Shown: positions 13,429 to 22,947 of the stretch, in pieces
How the letters are laid out: the number at the start of each line of letters is the position of its first letter
Numbering within the stretch: the stretch's first letter is position 1
NCBI GenBank assembly: GCA_039105265.1
Contig: JAPFFF010000353.1
Span: 1-25,202 of the forward strand
Direction of reading: 5' to 3'
DNA: 25,202 nucleotides
From: Tritrichomonas musculus
Taxonomy: Eukaryota > Parabasalia > Tritrichomonadida > Tritrichomonadidae
The notes under the pieces: model-generated
Database searches by the model: none
What the model saw: the letters and a program-made list of their open reading frames with translations, nothing else
What the model was told of the DNA's origin: nothing
Program-made: the position numbers and the translations under genes

Positions 13429-15377
13429 ATGCAACGAGAACTGCAGTTGAATCATCAGATTCAACGACAACTGCAGTTGAACCATCAGATGCAACGAGAA
13501 CTGCAGTTGAATCATCAGATTCAACGAGAACTGCAGTTGAATCATCAGATGCAACGAGAACTGCAGTTTAATAATCAGATGCAACGAGAACTGCAGTTGA
13601 ATCATCAGATGCAACGAGAACTGCAGTTGAATCATCAGATGCAACGAGAACTGCAGTTGAATCATCAGATGCAACGAGAACTGCAGTTGAATCATCAGAT
13701 GCAACGAGAACTGTAGTTTAATAATAAGATTCAAAAAGAACTGCAGTTTAATCATAAGATTCAACGAGAACTGCAGTTTAATAATAAGATGAAACAAGAA
13801 CTGCAGTTGAATCATCAGATGCAACGAGAACTGCAGTTGAATCATCAGATGCAACGAGAACTGCAGTTGAATCATCAGATTCAACGAGAACTGCAGTTGA
13901 ATCATCAGATGCAACGAGAACTGCAGTTTAATAATAGATGCAACGAGAACTGCAGTTGAATCATCAGATTCAACGAGAACTGCAGTTGAATCATCAGATG
14001 CAACGAGAACTGCAGTTGAATCATCAGATGCAACGAGAACTGCAGTTGAATCATCAGATGCAACGACAACTGCAGTTGAATCATCAGATGCAACGACAAC
14101 TGCAGTTGAATCATCAGATTCAACGAGAACTGCAGTTGAATCATCAGATGCAACGAGAACTGCAGTTTAATAATAGGATGCAACGAGAACTGCAGTTGAA
14201 TCATCAGATGCAACGAGAACTGCAGTTGAATCATCAGATGCAACGAGAACTGCAGTTGAATCATCAGATGCAACGAGAACTGCAGTTGAATCATCAGATG
14301 CAACGAGAACTGCAGTTGAATCATCAGATGCAACGAGAACTGCAGTTGAATCATCAGATTCAACGAGAACTGCAGTTGAATCATCAGATTCAACGAGAAC
14401 TGCAGTTGAATCATCAGATTCAACGAGAACTGCAGTTGAATCATCAGATGCAACGAGAACTGCAGTTGAATCATCAGATGCAACGAGAACTGCAGTTGAA
14501 TCATCAGATTCAACGAGAACTGCAGTTGAATCATCAGATTCAACGAGAACTGCAGTTGAATCATCAGATTCAACGAGAACTGCAGTTGAATCATCAGATG
14601 CAACGAGAACTGCAGTTGAATCATCAGATGCAACGAGAACTGCAGTTGAATCATCAGATGCAACGAGAACTGCAGTTGAATCATCAGATGCAACGAGAAC
14701 TGCAGTTGAATCATCAGATTCAACGAGAACTGCAGTTGAATCATCAGATGCAACGAGAACTGCAGTTTAATCATCAGATGCAACGAGAACTGCAGTTGAA
14801 TCATCAGATGCAACGAGAACTGCAGTTGAATCATCAGATGCAACGAGAACTGCAGTTGAATCATCAGATGCAACGAGAACTGCAGTTGAATCATCAGATG
14901 CAACGAGAACTGCAGTTGAATCATCAGATGCAACGAGAACTGCAGTTGAATCATCAGATTCAACGAGAACTGCAGTTGAATCATCAGATTCAACGAGAAC
15001 TGCAGTTGAATCATCAGATTCAACGAGAACTGCAGTTGAATCATCAGATGCAACGAGAACTGCAGTTGAATCATCAGATGCAACGAGAACTGCAGTTGAA
15101 TCATCAGATGCAACGAGAACTGCAGTTGAATCATCAGATGCAACGAGAACTGCAGTTTAATAATAAGATTCAACAAGAACTGCAGTTTAATCATAAGATT
15201 CAACGAGAACTGCAGTTTAATCATAAGATTCAACGAGAACTGCAGTTTAATAATAAGATTCAACAAGAACTGCAGTTAAATCATCAGATGCAACGAGAAC
15301 TGCAGTTGAATCATCAGATTCAACGAGAACTGCAGTTGAATCATCAGATTCAACGAGAACTGCAGTTGAATCATCAG
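13429..15377 (+). repeat. Left arm, homogeneous canonical units near the core
   Basis: These canonical units vary mainly ATG/ATT, with scattered TTTAATAATAAG-type units near 13,700-13,800 and 15,150-15,260. The unit at 13,909-13,937 is 29 bp (TAATAGATG instead of TAATAAGATG). The unit ending near 14,177 has TAATAGGATG. Both rare forms also occur, inverted, near the inner end of the right arm (18,721-18,749, and 18,541/18,661). Confidence 0.9.
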
Positions 15378-15467
15378 ATGCAACGAGAACTGCAGTTGAA
15401 TTTTCAAGTTTAAGAAGAACTGCAATTGAATCATCAGATTCAACAAGAACTAAAATTCAATTGTCAA
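15378..15467 (+). repeat. Decayed inner edge of left arm
   Basis: The last three units keep the 30-bp register but lose identity progressively. The first ends GAATTTTCAA, the second starts GTTTAAGAAG, and the third has CTAAAATTCAATTGTCAA. In the frame that reads the consensus as ATRTAVESSD, this edge stays open from 15,257 to a TAA at 15,500-15,502 and ends in the Ser-rich peptide TKIQLSSSKTSSLNLQN. There is no start codon attached, so I do not call a gene. Confidence 0.75.
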
Positions 15468-15585
15468 GTTCAAAAACTTCTTCACTAAATCTTCAAAACT
15501 AAAACATATAATTTAATTTTACAATTTTTTATATTTTCTAAAAAATAAATAATTAATATTTTCTTTTATATTTATAAAACTTTTA
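15468..15585. other. AT-rich spacer between left arm and transposase 3' end
   Basis: This is about 118 bp of single-copy, very AT-rich sequence. It holds the 3' flank of the minus-strand transposase gene and the end of the Ser-rich open frame from the left arm (TAA at 15,500, followed by AAA). I see no terminal inverted repeat that pairs with 17,602-17,940. Confidence 0.7.
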
Positions 15586-15587
15586 TT
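15582..15587 (-). terminator. Possible poly(A) signal overlapping the transposase stop
   Basis: On the minus strand the stop codon TAA at 15,588-15,586 overlaps an AATAAA hexamer (TTTTAATAAAAG). A poly(A) signal at or overlapping the stop codon is known in parabasalids with very short 3' ends. Here it is only a match in AT-rich DNA, where chance hits are common. Confidence 0.35.
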
Positions 15588-17601
15588 AAAATAAACTAAG
15601 CATATTTTTTTTGATATAAGCTTTTTTCCAAATTCGTATTTGCATCAATGTATAAAAATGATCAGGTGATCTTTCCTTTTCTTCCAATAGTTTTGGATCA
15701 TTCAGCATTGATTCTTGAACCTGCATTGCAATCGCAGCTACTTCAACATAATCAATTGACATCACAGCTTTCAATTGATGTAAGCATTCATAAATTAACT
15801 GTGCATATTTTTCGTCGTATTTGTTTGGTTCGATTATATCGACTTTTTCAGAAATGCCATTTTCACCTGATGTCTCATTTTTTTCTTCTTCTTCAAAGTT
15901 GAGAACTTGATCAAGTTCTTTGACTGCCAATTCTGTTTGGATGTTATTCAAAACAATTTGCTTACCATCAAACCATCTGTGCCAGACTTTTGGTTGATTC
16001 CATTTATTATTGAAAATTTGATGGATGCAAGGAACATCATCCCCAAATAACAAAGAATAATACAAATAATTTGGGCAGCTACATGAAGAACAAGAAAATT
16101 TATCAGCATCTTCTGGATGTGCATGAACATGATCATTGGCTTTCTTTTTGAGATCTTTCACATAGTTTTTGAAATTTCTCAAAATTGATTCATTCACGTT
16201 TATCAAACGGTCTTTTATTCTCTGCGCGAGCAAAGCAATTCGTGTCATCATTTTTGTTGTAGTATGAGAGACACTCTCATTTAAGCAATGGTGAAAACTC
16301 TCGGAGTGATTAGTTGTCGTTGGAACTGAGTCATTCATCCTCATAAATAAAGGTGCATACTTGGGCTTGCAATTAATGATATTTTCAAACAATTTTTGGT
16401 GTCTCAGAGCAGATGATCGAGTATCTTTTGTCAATTCATTAAAAAGACTTTTCCATTTTTTTTTATTTTTTTTGAATTCTTCTTCTGACGTACAGAACAG
16501 CATTTCTCTTATAATTAATGATAATGCAGATTTGGCACCACAATTTCTTATTAAGTGGACATAACAATGATAAATGCTCAAATTATATTTTTTCCCTAGT
16601 TTCTTAAAGGATGGGTGCTGGTCTGTAAGATAGGATTTTTGAATAAATTCGCTGAAAATATCATTATTTAAATCTAGCACTTTTAATGATTCGAAAAATA
16701 ATGAATAAAAATCGGATGATTCTGACGGCCCCACTATTAAAGCAAGAGGAAATCCCGTGTTACGATATATCAACTGAGGAATAGAAAATACAAAAGGTTT
16801 CAAAATTGTAAAAGTGGCATCTAATTCTATAGTCGAAGAAAGATTCATGATCAAATCGAAGTTATTATGGAACCACACAAAACCGATGCACGGAATTCCA
16901 TTGTATGCGAAGCCTCCATAGCCTTTATATACACACAATGTTCCACCAACTTGTTCAAACACTCCTTCCAACGTGTTGTTAGGATTAATATGCTTTAAAA
17001 AATCATTCCTTTGCGCTTTCGGCGATTTAGGCGAAATTGAATAGAATATAGTAGCGATAACACTTGAAACATTTTCTTTTTTGAAGCGACCATTTAACAC
17101 TGTTGAAATAAAGGACAAAAACTTATTGTTTTTAATTTTAAATTTATTTGTGGCCAAGTTTGATAGAATTGGCTGGTTTCCAAACATCTTACATTTGATG
17201 TTATTATGAAATTTCACAATTGTTGTTTCTTTATATATAACATATTGCGATGTACCTATTATTTTGATTGTAAAACATGTTCCTAATGAACTGTATCTTA
17301 TATCAAATATTTTTTGGCTTGGATCTTCTTTTTCGAAAATAATCATTTGACGATCAAGAATTTCATTTCCCATTTTTTTATCTAAATTGCAATTATGAAT
17401 TGATTCCAAACCAGTATCATCCAACGAGCTTAAGAAAAATATAAAAGGCATCACTTGAATCCTAATATCATAATAATTATCAGTCGCATCGTATAAATAA
17501 ACCGGATGTCTTGTATCGAATGTTGTATTTTTTGAATTTAAATCTTTTCTAGTTGTAGTAATAAGTAGAAAATTTAGTTGGTTATTAGTTTTGTTCTGCA
17601 T
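15586..17601 (-). CDS. Mutator-like (MULE) transposase with SWIM zinc finger
   Basis: The 671-residue product is a likely cut-and-paste transposase acting in the nucleus on its own element's ends. An N-terminal region of about 250 residues is not recognised. The DDE core follows: D261 in ELDATF, D327 in LTDQHPSF, then C346 and H349 in HCYVHLIRN, and E434 in TTTNHSESF. This D-D-CxxH-E order is that of the MULE family. A SWIM-type CxCxnCxH finger follows (C507, C509, C525, H527), a usual C-terminal partner of MULE cores. The tail is acidic (EEEEKNE, 570-576) and Lys-rich at the end. The frame is open from ATG at 17,601 to TAA, with no sign of decay or introns. I chose the first ATG; upstream minus sequence is AT-rich. 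All Gln codons are CAA/CAG, so the standard code fits. The gene is alone between inverted repeat arms, consistent with a foldback-like element. Family call is confident; host and activity are not. Confidence 0.9.
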   Translation of the reverse strand: MQNKTNNQLNFLLITTTRKDLNSKNTTFDTRHPVYLYDATDNYYDIRIQVMPFIFFLSSLDDTGLESIHNCNLDKKMGNEILDRQMIIFEKEDPSQKIFDIRYSSLGTCFTIKIIGTSQYVIYKETTIVKFHNNIKCKMFGNQPILSNLATNKFKIKNNKFLSFISTVLNGRFKKENVSSVIATIFYSISPKSPKAQRNDFLKHINPNNTLEGVFEQVGGTLCVYKGYGGFAYNGIPCIGFVWFHNNFDLIMNLSSTIELDATFTILKPFVFSIPQLIYRNTGFPLALIVGPSESSDFYSLFFESLKVLDLNNDIFSEFIQKSYLTDQHPSFKKLGKKYNLSIYHCYVHLIRNCGAKSALSLIIREMLFCTSEEEFKKNKKKWKSLFNELTKDTRSSALRHQKLFENIINCKPKYAPLFMRMNDSVPTTTNHSESFHHCLNESVSHTTTKMMTRIALLAQRIKDRLINVNESILRNFKNYVKDLKKKANDHVHAHPEDADKFSCSSCSCPNYLYYSLLFGDDVPCIHQIFNNKWNQPKVWHRWFDGKQIVLNNIQTELAVKELDQVLNFEEEEKNETSGENGISEKVDIIEPNKYDEKYAQLIYECLHQLKAVMSIDYVEVAAIAMQVQESMLNDPKLLEEKERSPDHFYTLMQIRIWKKAYIKKNMLSLF

Positions 17602-17940
17602 TTAAAAAGAAAAAGATAAAAAGGAACTATGGTCAATATAAGGTGAAATATAAAAAATAACTAAAATTTTTTTTTAATATATATAGAAGGTTTATTGAGC
17701 AAAATCTTGTTCATTAAAGATTTAATTATTAAGGATTTATTTTAATAAATGGCTAAAAAAAGGAAAATTTTTAAAATTAAATAATAAAGGATAATAGAAT
17801 TTATTAGAATTCATTAAGAGAATTGGATTAGGTAATAAGTATTAGCTGAATGTTTTTTAAAAGTATTGCACAAAATCGAGGGTAATGGATAGATTCAAAG
17901 GAAGATGTTGTTGATTAATCAGAATCATTTGAATGTTTTG
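17602..17940. other. AT-rich spacer 5' of the transposase
   Basis: About 340 bp of single-copy, AT-rich sequence between the transposase start and the right arm. On the minus strand it would hold the promoter. It has a TATATATATTAAAAAAAAA stretch at about 17,670-17,690 but no trichomonad-type initiator (TCAYTW) close to the ATG that I can see. The last 30 bp (17,911-17,940) match the repeat consensus at about half of positions and may be a decayed unit. On the minus strand the open frame coming from the right arm ends here at a TAA at 17,917-17,915, after the peptide TTVESLESPKHSNDSD. Confidence 0.6.
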
Positions 17941-18749
17941 GTGATTCTAATGATTCAACAGTGGTTCTTGTTTTATCTGATAATTCAACTGCAGTTCTCG
18001 TTGAATCTGATGCTTCAACTGCAGTTCTTGTTGCATCTGATTGTTCAACTGCAGTTCTCGTTGAATCTTATGGTTCAACTTCAGTTTTCGTTGAATCTGA
18101 TGATTCAACTGCAGTTCTTGTTGCATCTTATTATTACACTGCAGTTATCGTTGAATCTGATGGTTCAACTGCAGTTCTCGTTGAATCTTATGGTTCAACT
18201 GCAGTTCTTGTTGCATCTGATTGTTCAACTGCAGTTCTCGTTGAATCTTATGGTTCAACTTCAGTTCTCGTTGAATCTGATGGTTCAATTGCAGTTCTTG
18301 TTTCATCTTATTATTAAACTGCAGTTCTCGTTGAATCTGATGATTCAACTGCAGTTCTTGTTTCATCTTATTATTAAACTGCAGTTCTCGTTGAATCTGA
18401 TGATTCAACTGCAGTTCTTGTTTCATCTTATTATTAAACTGCAGTTCTCGTTGAATCTGATGATTCAACTGCAGTTCTCGTTGCATTCTATTATTAAACT
18501 GCAGTTCTCGTTGAATCTGATGATTCAACTGCAGTTCTCGTTGCATCCTATTATTAAACTGCAGTTCTCGTTGAATCTGATGATTCAACTGCAGTTCTTG
18601 TTGCATCTTAATATTAAACGGCAGTTCTCGTTGCATCTGATGATTCAACTGCAGTTCTCGTTGCATCCTATTATTAAACTGCAGTTCTCGTTGAATCTGA
18701 TGATTCAACTGCAGTTCTCGTTGCATCTATTATTAAACTGCAGTTCTCG
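17941..18749 (-). repeat. Inner, more diverged part of right arm
   Basis: Units at 17,941 and 17,971 are clearly decayed (GTGATTCTAATG, TTTTATCTGATAATT). Those to about 18,300 carry many private substitutions (TGATGCTTC, TGATTGTTC, TTATTATTACAC). Rare forms TTGCATCCTATTATT (18,541, 18,661), TTGCATTCTATT (18,481) and a 29-bp unit at 18,721-18,749 follow. Decay confined to an array edge fits less frequent exchange with other units there. Confidence 0.85.
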
Positions 18750-19443
18750 TTGAATCTGATGATTCAACTGCAGTTCTTGTTGCATCTTAATATTAAACGG
18801 CAGTTCTCGTTGCATCTGATGATTCAACTGCAGTTCTCGTTGAATCTGATGATTCAACTGCAGTTCTCGTTGAATCTGATGATTCAACTGCAGTTCTCGT
18901 TGAATCTGATGATTCAACTGCAGTTCTCGTTGCATCTGATGATTCAACTGCAGTTCTCGTTGAATCTGATGATTCAACTGCAGTTGTCGTTGCATCTGAT
19001 GATTCAACTGCAGTTGTCGTTGCATCTGATGATTCAACTGCAGTTGTCGTTGCATCTGATGATTCAACGGCAGTTCTTGTTTCATCTTATTATTAAACTG
19101 CAGTTCTCGTTGAATCTTATTATTAAACTGCAGTTCTCGTTGAATCTTATTATTAAACTGCAGTTCTCGTTGCATCTGATGATTCAACTGCAGTTGTCGT
19201 TGCATCTGATGATTCAACTGCAGTTCTCGTTGCATCTGATGATTCAACTGCAGTTCTCGTTGAATCTGATGATTCAACTGCAGTTCTCGTTGAATCTGAT
19301 GATTCAACTGCAGTTCTGGTTGAATCTTATTATTAAACTGCAGTTCTCGTTGAATCTTATTATTAAACTGCAGTTCTCGTTGAATCTGATGATTCAACTG
19401 CAGTTCTCGTTGCATCTGATGATTCAACTGCAGTTCTCGTTGA

Positions 19444-21781
19444 ATCTGATGATTCAACTGCAGTTCTTGTTGCATCTTAATATTAAACGGCAGTTCTCGT
19501 TGCATCTGATGATTCAACTGCAGTTCTCGTTGAATCTGATGATTCAACTGCAGTTCTCGTTGAATCTGATGATTCAACTGCAGTTCTCGTTGAATCTGAT
19601 GATTCAACTGCAGTTCTCGTTTCATCTGATGATTCAACTGCAGTTCTCGTTGAATCTGATGATTCAACTGCAGTTCTCGTTGAATCTGATGATTCAACTG
19701 CAGTTCTCGTTGAATCTGATGATTCAACTGCAGTTCTTGTTTCATCTGATGATTCAACTGCAGTTCTCGTTGCATCTGATGATTCAACTGCAGTTGTCGT
19801 TGAATCTGATGATTCAACTGCAGTTCTCGTTGAATCTGATGGTTCAATTGCAGTTCTTGTTTCATCTTATTATTAAACTGCAGTTCTCGTTGAATCTTAT
19901 TATTAAACTGCAGTTCTCGTTGAATCTGATGATTCAACTGCAGTTCTCGTTGAATCTTATGGTTCAACTGCAGTTATCGTTGAATCTGATGGTTCAACTG
20001 CAGTTCTCGTTGAATCTTATGGTTCAACTGCAGTTATCGTTGAATCTGATGGTTCAACTGCAGTTCTCGTTGCATCTTATGGTTCAACTGCAGTTCTCGT
20101 TGAATCTTATGGTTCAACTGCAGTTCTCGTTGAATCTTAATATTAAACTGCAGTTATCGTTGAATCTGATGGTTCAACTGCAGTTCTTGTTGCATCTGAT
20201 GATTCAACTGCAGTTCTCGTTGAATCTGATGATTCAACTGCAGTTCTTGTTGCATCTTATTATTAAACGGTAGTTCTCGTTGCATCTGATGATTCAACTG
20301 CAGTTCTCGTTGCATCTGATGATTCAACTGCAGTTCTTGTTGAATCTGATGATTCAACTGCAGTTCTCGTTGAATCTGATGATTCAACTGCAGTTCTCGT
20401 TGAATCTGATGATTCAACTGCAGTTCTCGTTGAATCTGATGATTCAACTGCAGTTGTCGTTGCATCTGATGATTCAACTGCAGTTGTCGTTGCATCTGAT
20501 GATTCAACTGCAGTTGTCGTTGCATCTGATGATTCAACGGCAGTTCTTGTTTCATCTTATTATTAAACTGCAGTTCTCGTTGAATCTTATTATTAAACTG
20601 CAGTTCTCGTTGAATCTTATTATTAAACTGCAGTTCTCGTTGCATCTGATGATTCAACTGCAGTTGTCGTTGCATCAGATGATTCAACTGCAGTTCTCGT
20701 TGAATCTGATGATTCAACTGCAGTTCTGGTTGAATCTGATGATTCAACTGCAGTTCTCGTTGAATCTTAATATTAAACTGCAGTTATCGTTGAATCTGAT
20801 GGTTCAACTGCAGTTCTTGTTGCATCTGATGATTCAACTGCAGTTCTTGTTGCATCTTAATATTAAACGGAAGTTCTCGTTGCATCTGATGATTCAACTG
20901 CAGTTCTTGTTGCATCTTAATATTAAACGGCAGTTCTCGTTGCATCTGATGATTCAACTGCAGTTCTCGTTGAATCTGATGATTCAACTGCAGTTCTCGT
21001 TGAATCTGATGATTCAACTGCAGTTCTCGTTGAATCTGATGATTCAACTGCAGTTCTCGTTTCATCTGATGATTCAACTGCAGTTCTCGTTGAATCTGAT
21101 GATTCAACTGCAGTTCTCGTTGAATCTGATGATTCAACTGCAGTTCTCGTTGAATCTGATGATTCAACTACAGTTCTTGTTTCATCTGATGATTCAACTG
21201 CAGTTCTCGTTGCATCTGATGATTCAACTGCAGTTGTCGTTGAATCTGATGATTCAACTGCAGTTCTCGTTGAATCTGATGGTTCAATTGCAGTTCTTGT
21301 TTCATCTTATTATTAAACTGCAGTTCTCGTTGAATCTTATTATTAAACTGCAGTTCTCGTTGAATCTGATGATTCAACTGCAGTTCTCGTTGAATCTTAT
21401 GGTTCAACTGCAGTTATCGTTGAATCTGATGGTTCAACTGCAGTTCTCGTTGAATCTTATGGTTCAACTGCAGTTATCGTTGAATCTGATGGTTCAACTG
21501 CAGTTCTCGTTGCATCTTATGGTTCAACTGCAGTTCTCGTTGAATCTTATGGTTCAACTGCAGTTCTCGTTGAATCTTAATATTAAACTGCAGTTATCGT
21601 TGAATCTGATGGTTCAACTGCAGTTCTTGTTGCATCTGATGATTCAACTGCAGTTCTCGTTGAATCTGATGATTCAACTGCAGTTCTTGTTGCATCTTAT
21701 TATTAAACGGTAGTTCTCGTTGCATCTGATGATTCAACTGCAGTTCTCGTTGCATCTGATGATTCAACTGCAGTTCTTGTT
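19444..21781 (-). repeat. Segmental duplication, offset 1,440 bp (48 units)
   Basis: 19,444-20,341 and 20,884-21,781 match over 898 bp with a single difference seen by eye (CAACTG at 19,730 against CAACTA at 21,170). Identity starts and stops sharply inside units. Confidence 0.85.
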
Positions 21782-22947
21782 TCATCTGATGATTCAACTG
21801 CAGTTCTCGTTGCATCTGATGATTCAACTGCAGTTGTCGTTGAATCTGATGATTCAACTGCAGTTCTCGTTGAATCTGATGGTTCAATTGCAGTTCTTGT
21901 TTCATCTTATTATTAAACTGCAGTTCTCGTTGAATCTTATTATTAAACTGCAGTTCTCGTTGAATCTGATGATTCAACTGCAGTTCTCGTTGAATCTTAT
22001 GGTTCAACTGCAGTTATCGTTGAATCTGATGGTTCAACTGCAGTTCTCGTTGAATCTTATGGTTCAACTGCAGTTATCGTTGAATCTGATGGTTCAACTG
22101 CAGTTCTCGTTGCATCTTATGGTTCAACTGCAGTTCTCGTTGAATCTTATGGTTCAACTGCAGTTCTCGTTGAATCTTAATATTAAACTGCAGTTATCGT
22201 TGAATCTGATGGTTCAACTGCAGTTCTTGTTGCATCTGATGATTCAACTGCAGTTCTCGTTGAATCTGATGATTCAACTGCAGTTCTTGTTGCATCTTAT
22301 TATTAAACGGTAGTTCTCGTTGCATCTGATGATTCAACTGCAGTTCTCGTTGCATCTGATGATTCAACTGCAGTTCTTGTTGAATCTGATGATTCAACTG
22401 CAGTTCTCGTTGAATCTGATGATTCAACTGCAGTTCTCGTTGAATCTGATGATTCAACTGCAGTTCTCGTTGAATCTGATGATTCAACTGCAGTTGTCGT
22501 TGCATCTGATGATTCAACTGCAGTTGTCGTTGCATCTGATGATTCAACTGCAGTTGTCGTTGCATCTGATGATTCAACGGCAGTTCTTGTTTCATCTTAT
22601 TATTAAACTGCAGTTCTCGTTGAATCTTATTATTAAACTGCAGTTCTCGTTGAATCTTATTATTAAACTGCAGTTCTCGTTGCATCTGATGATTCAACTG
22701 CAGTTGTCGTTGCATCAGATGATTCAACTGCAGTTCTCGTTGAATCTGATGATTCAACTGCAGTTCTGGTTGAATCTGATGATTCAACTGCAGTTCTCGT
22801 TGAATCTTAATATTAAACTGCAGTTATCGTTGAATCTGATGGTTCAACTGCAGTTCTTGTTGCATCTGATGATTCAACTGCAGTTCTTGTTGCATCTTAA
22901 TATTAAACGGAAGTTCTCGTTGCATCTGATGATTCAACTGCAGTTCT
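19714..22947 (-). repeat. Segmental duplication, offset 2,040 bp (68 units)
   Basis: 19,714-20,907 and 21,754-22,947 are identical by eye over 1,194 bp. This includes private variants such as TTGCATCAGATG (20,671 and 22,711) and AAACGGAAGTT (about 20,866 and 22,906). Confidence 0.87.

Larger units (their letters stand above)
1..15467 (+). repeat. Left arm: 30-bp tandem repeat array, about 515 units
   Basis: The array is built from a 30-bp unit that starts ATGCAACGAG, has the central 10-bp palindrome AACTGCAGTT (containing a PstI site) and ends GAATCATCAG. The consensus has 13 G+C in 30. Recurrent variants are ATG/ATT at the start, CGAG/CGAC, CTGCAG/CTACAG/CTGTAG, AATCAT/AACCAT, and a linked AT-rich variant TTTAATAATAAG followed by ATGAAACAAG. 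Units are head to tail and the array runs off the left edge of the window. The reverse complement of the same unit forms the right arm. Four of six frames of the consensus lack stops, so long open frames appear on both strands. Each is cut repeatedly: TAG from CTGTAG, TAG on the other strand from CTACAG, and TAA from TTTAATAATAAG. I therefore treat it as non-coding satellite-like or transposon-arm DNA. Confidence 0.97.

Noticed and set aside
1-15413. Long plus-strand open frames encoding MQRELQLNHQ decapeptide repeats (up to 785 residues)
   Set aside because: They begin and end arbitrarily inside the array at CTGTAG units, equally long frames run on the other strand and in another frame, and nothing resembling a non-repeat domain or signal peptide is attached.
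1-15467. CRISPR array
   Set aside because: Units are head to tail with no unique spacers, and the gene present is a eukaryotic-type MULE transposase with no cas genes.
15648-16564. Short open frames at 15,648-15,902 (+), 15,948-16,136 (-) and 16,361-16,564 (+)
   Set aside because: They lie inside the transposase gene in other frames and have no recognisable features.
15468-17940. Short terminal inverted repeats and target-site duplication around the core
   Set aside because: By eye, no convincing inverted match between 15,468-15,585 and 17,602-17,940 beyond decayed repeat units and AT-rich runs; a computed alignment would be needed to be sure.
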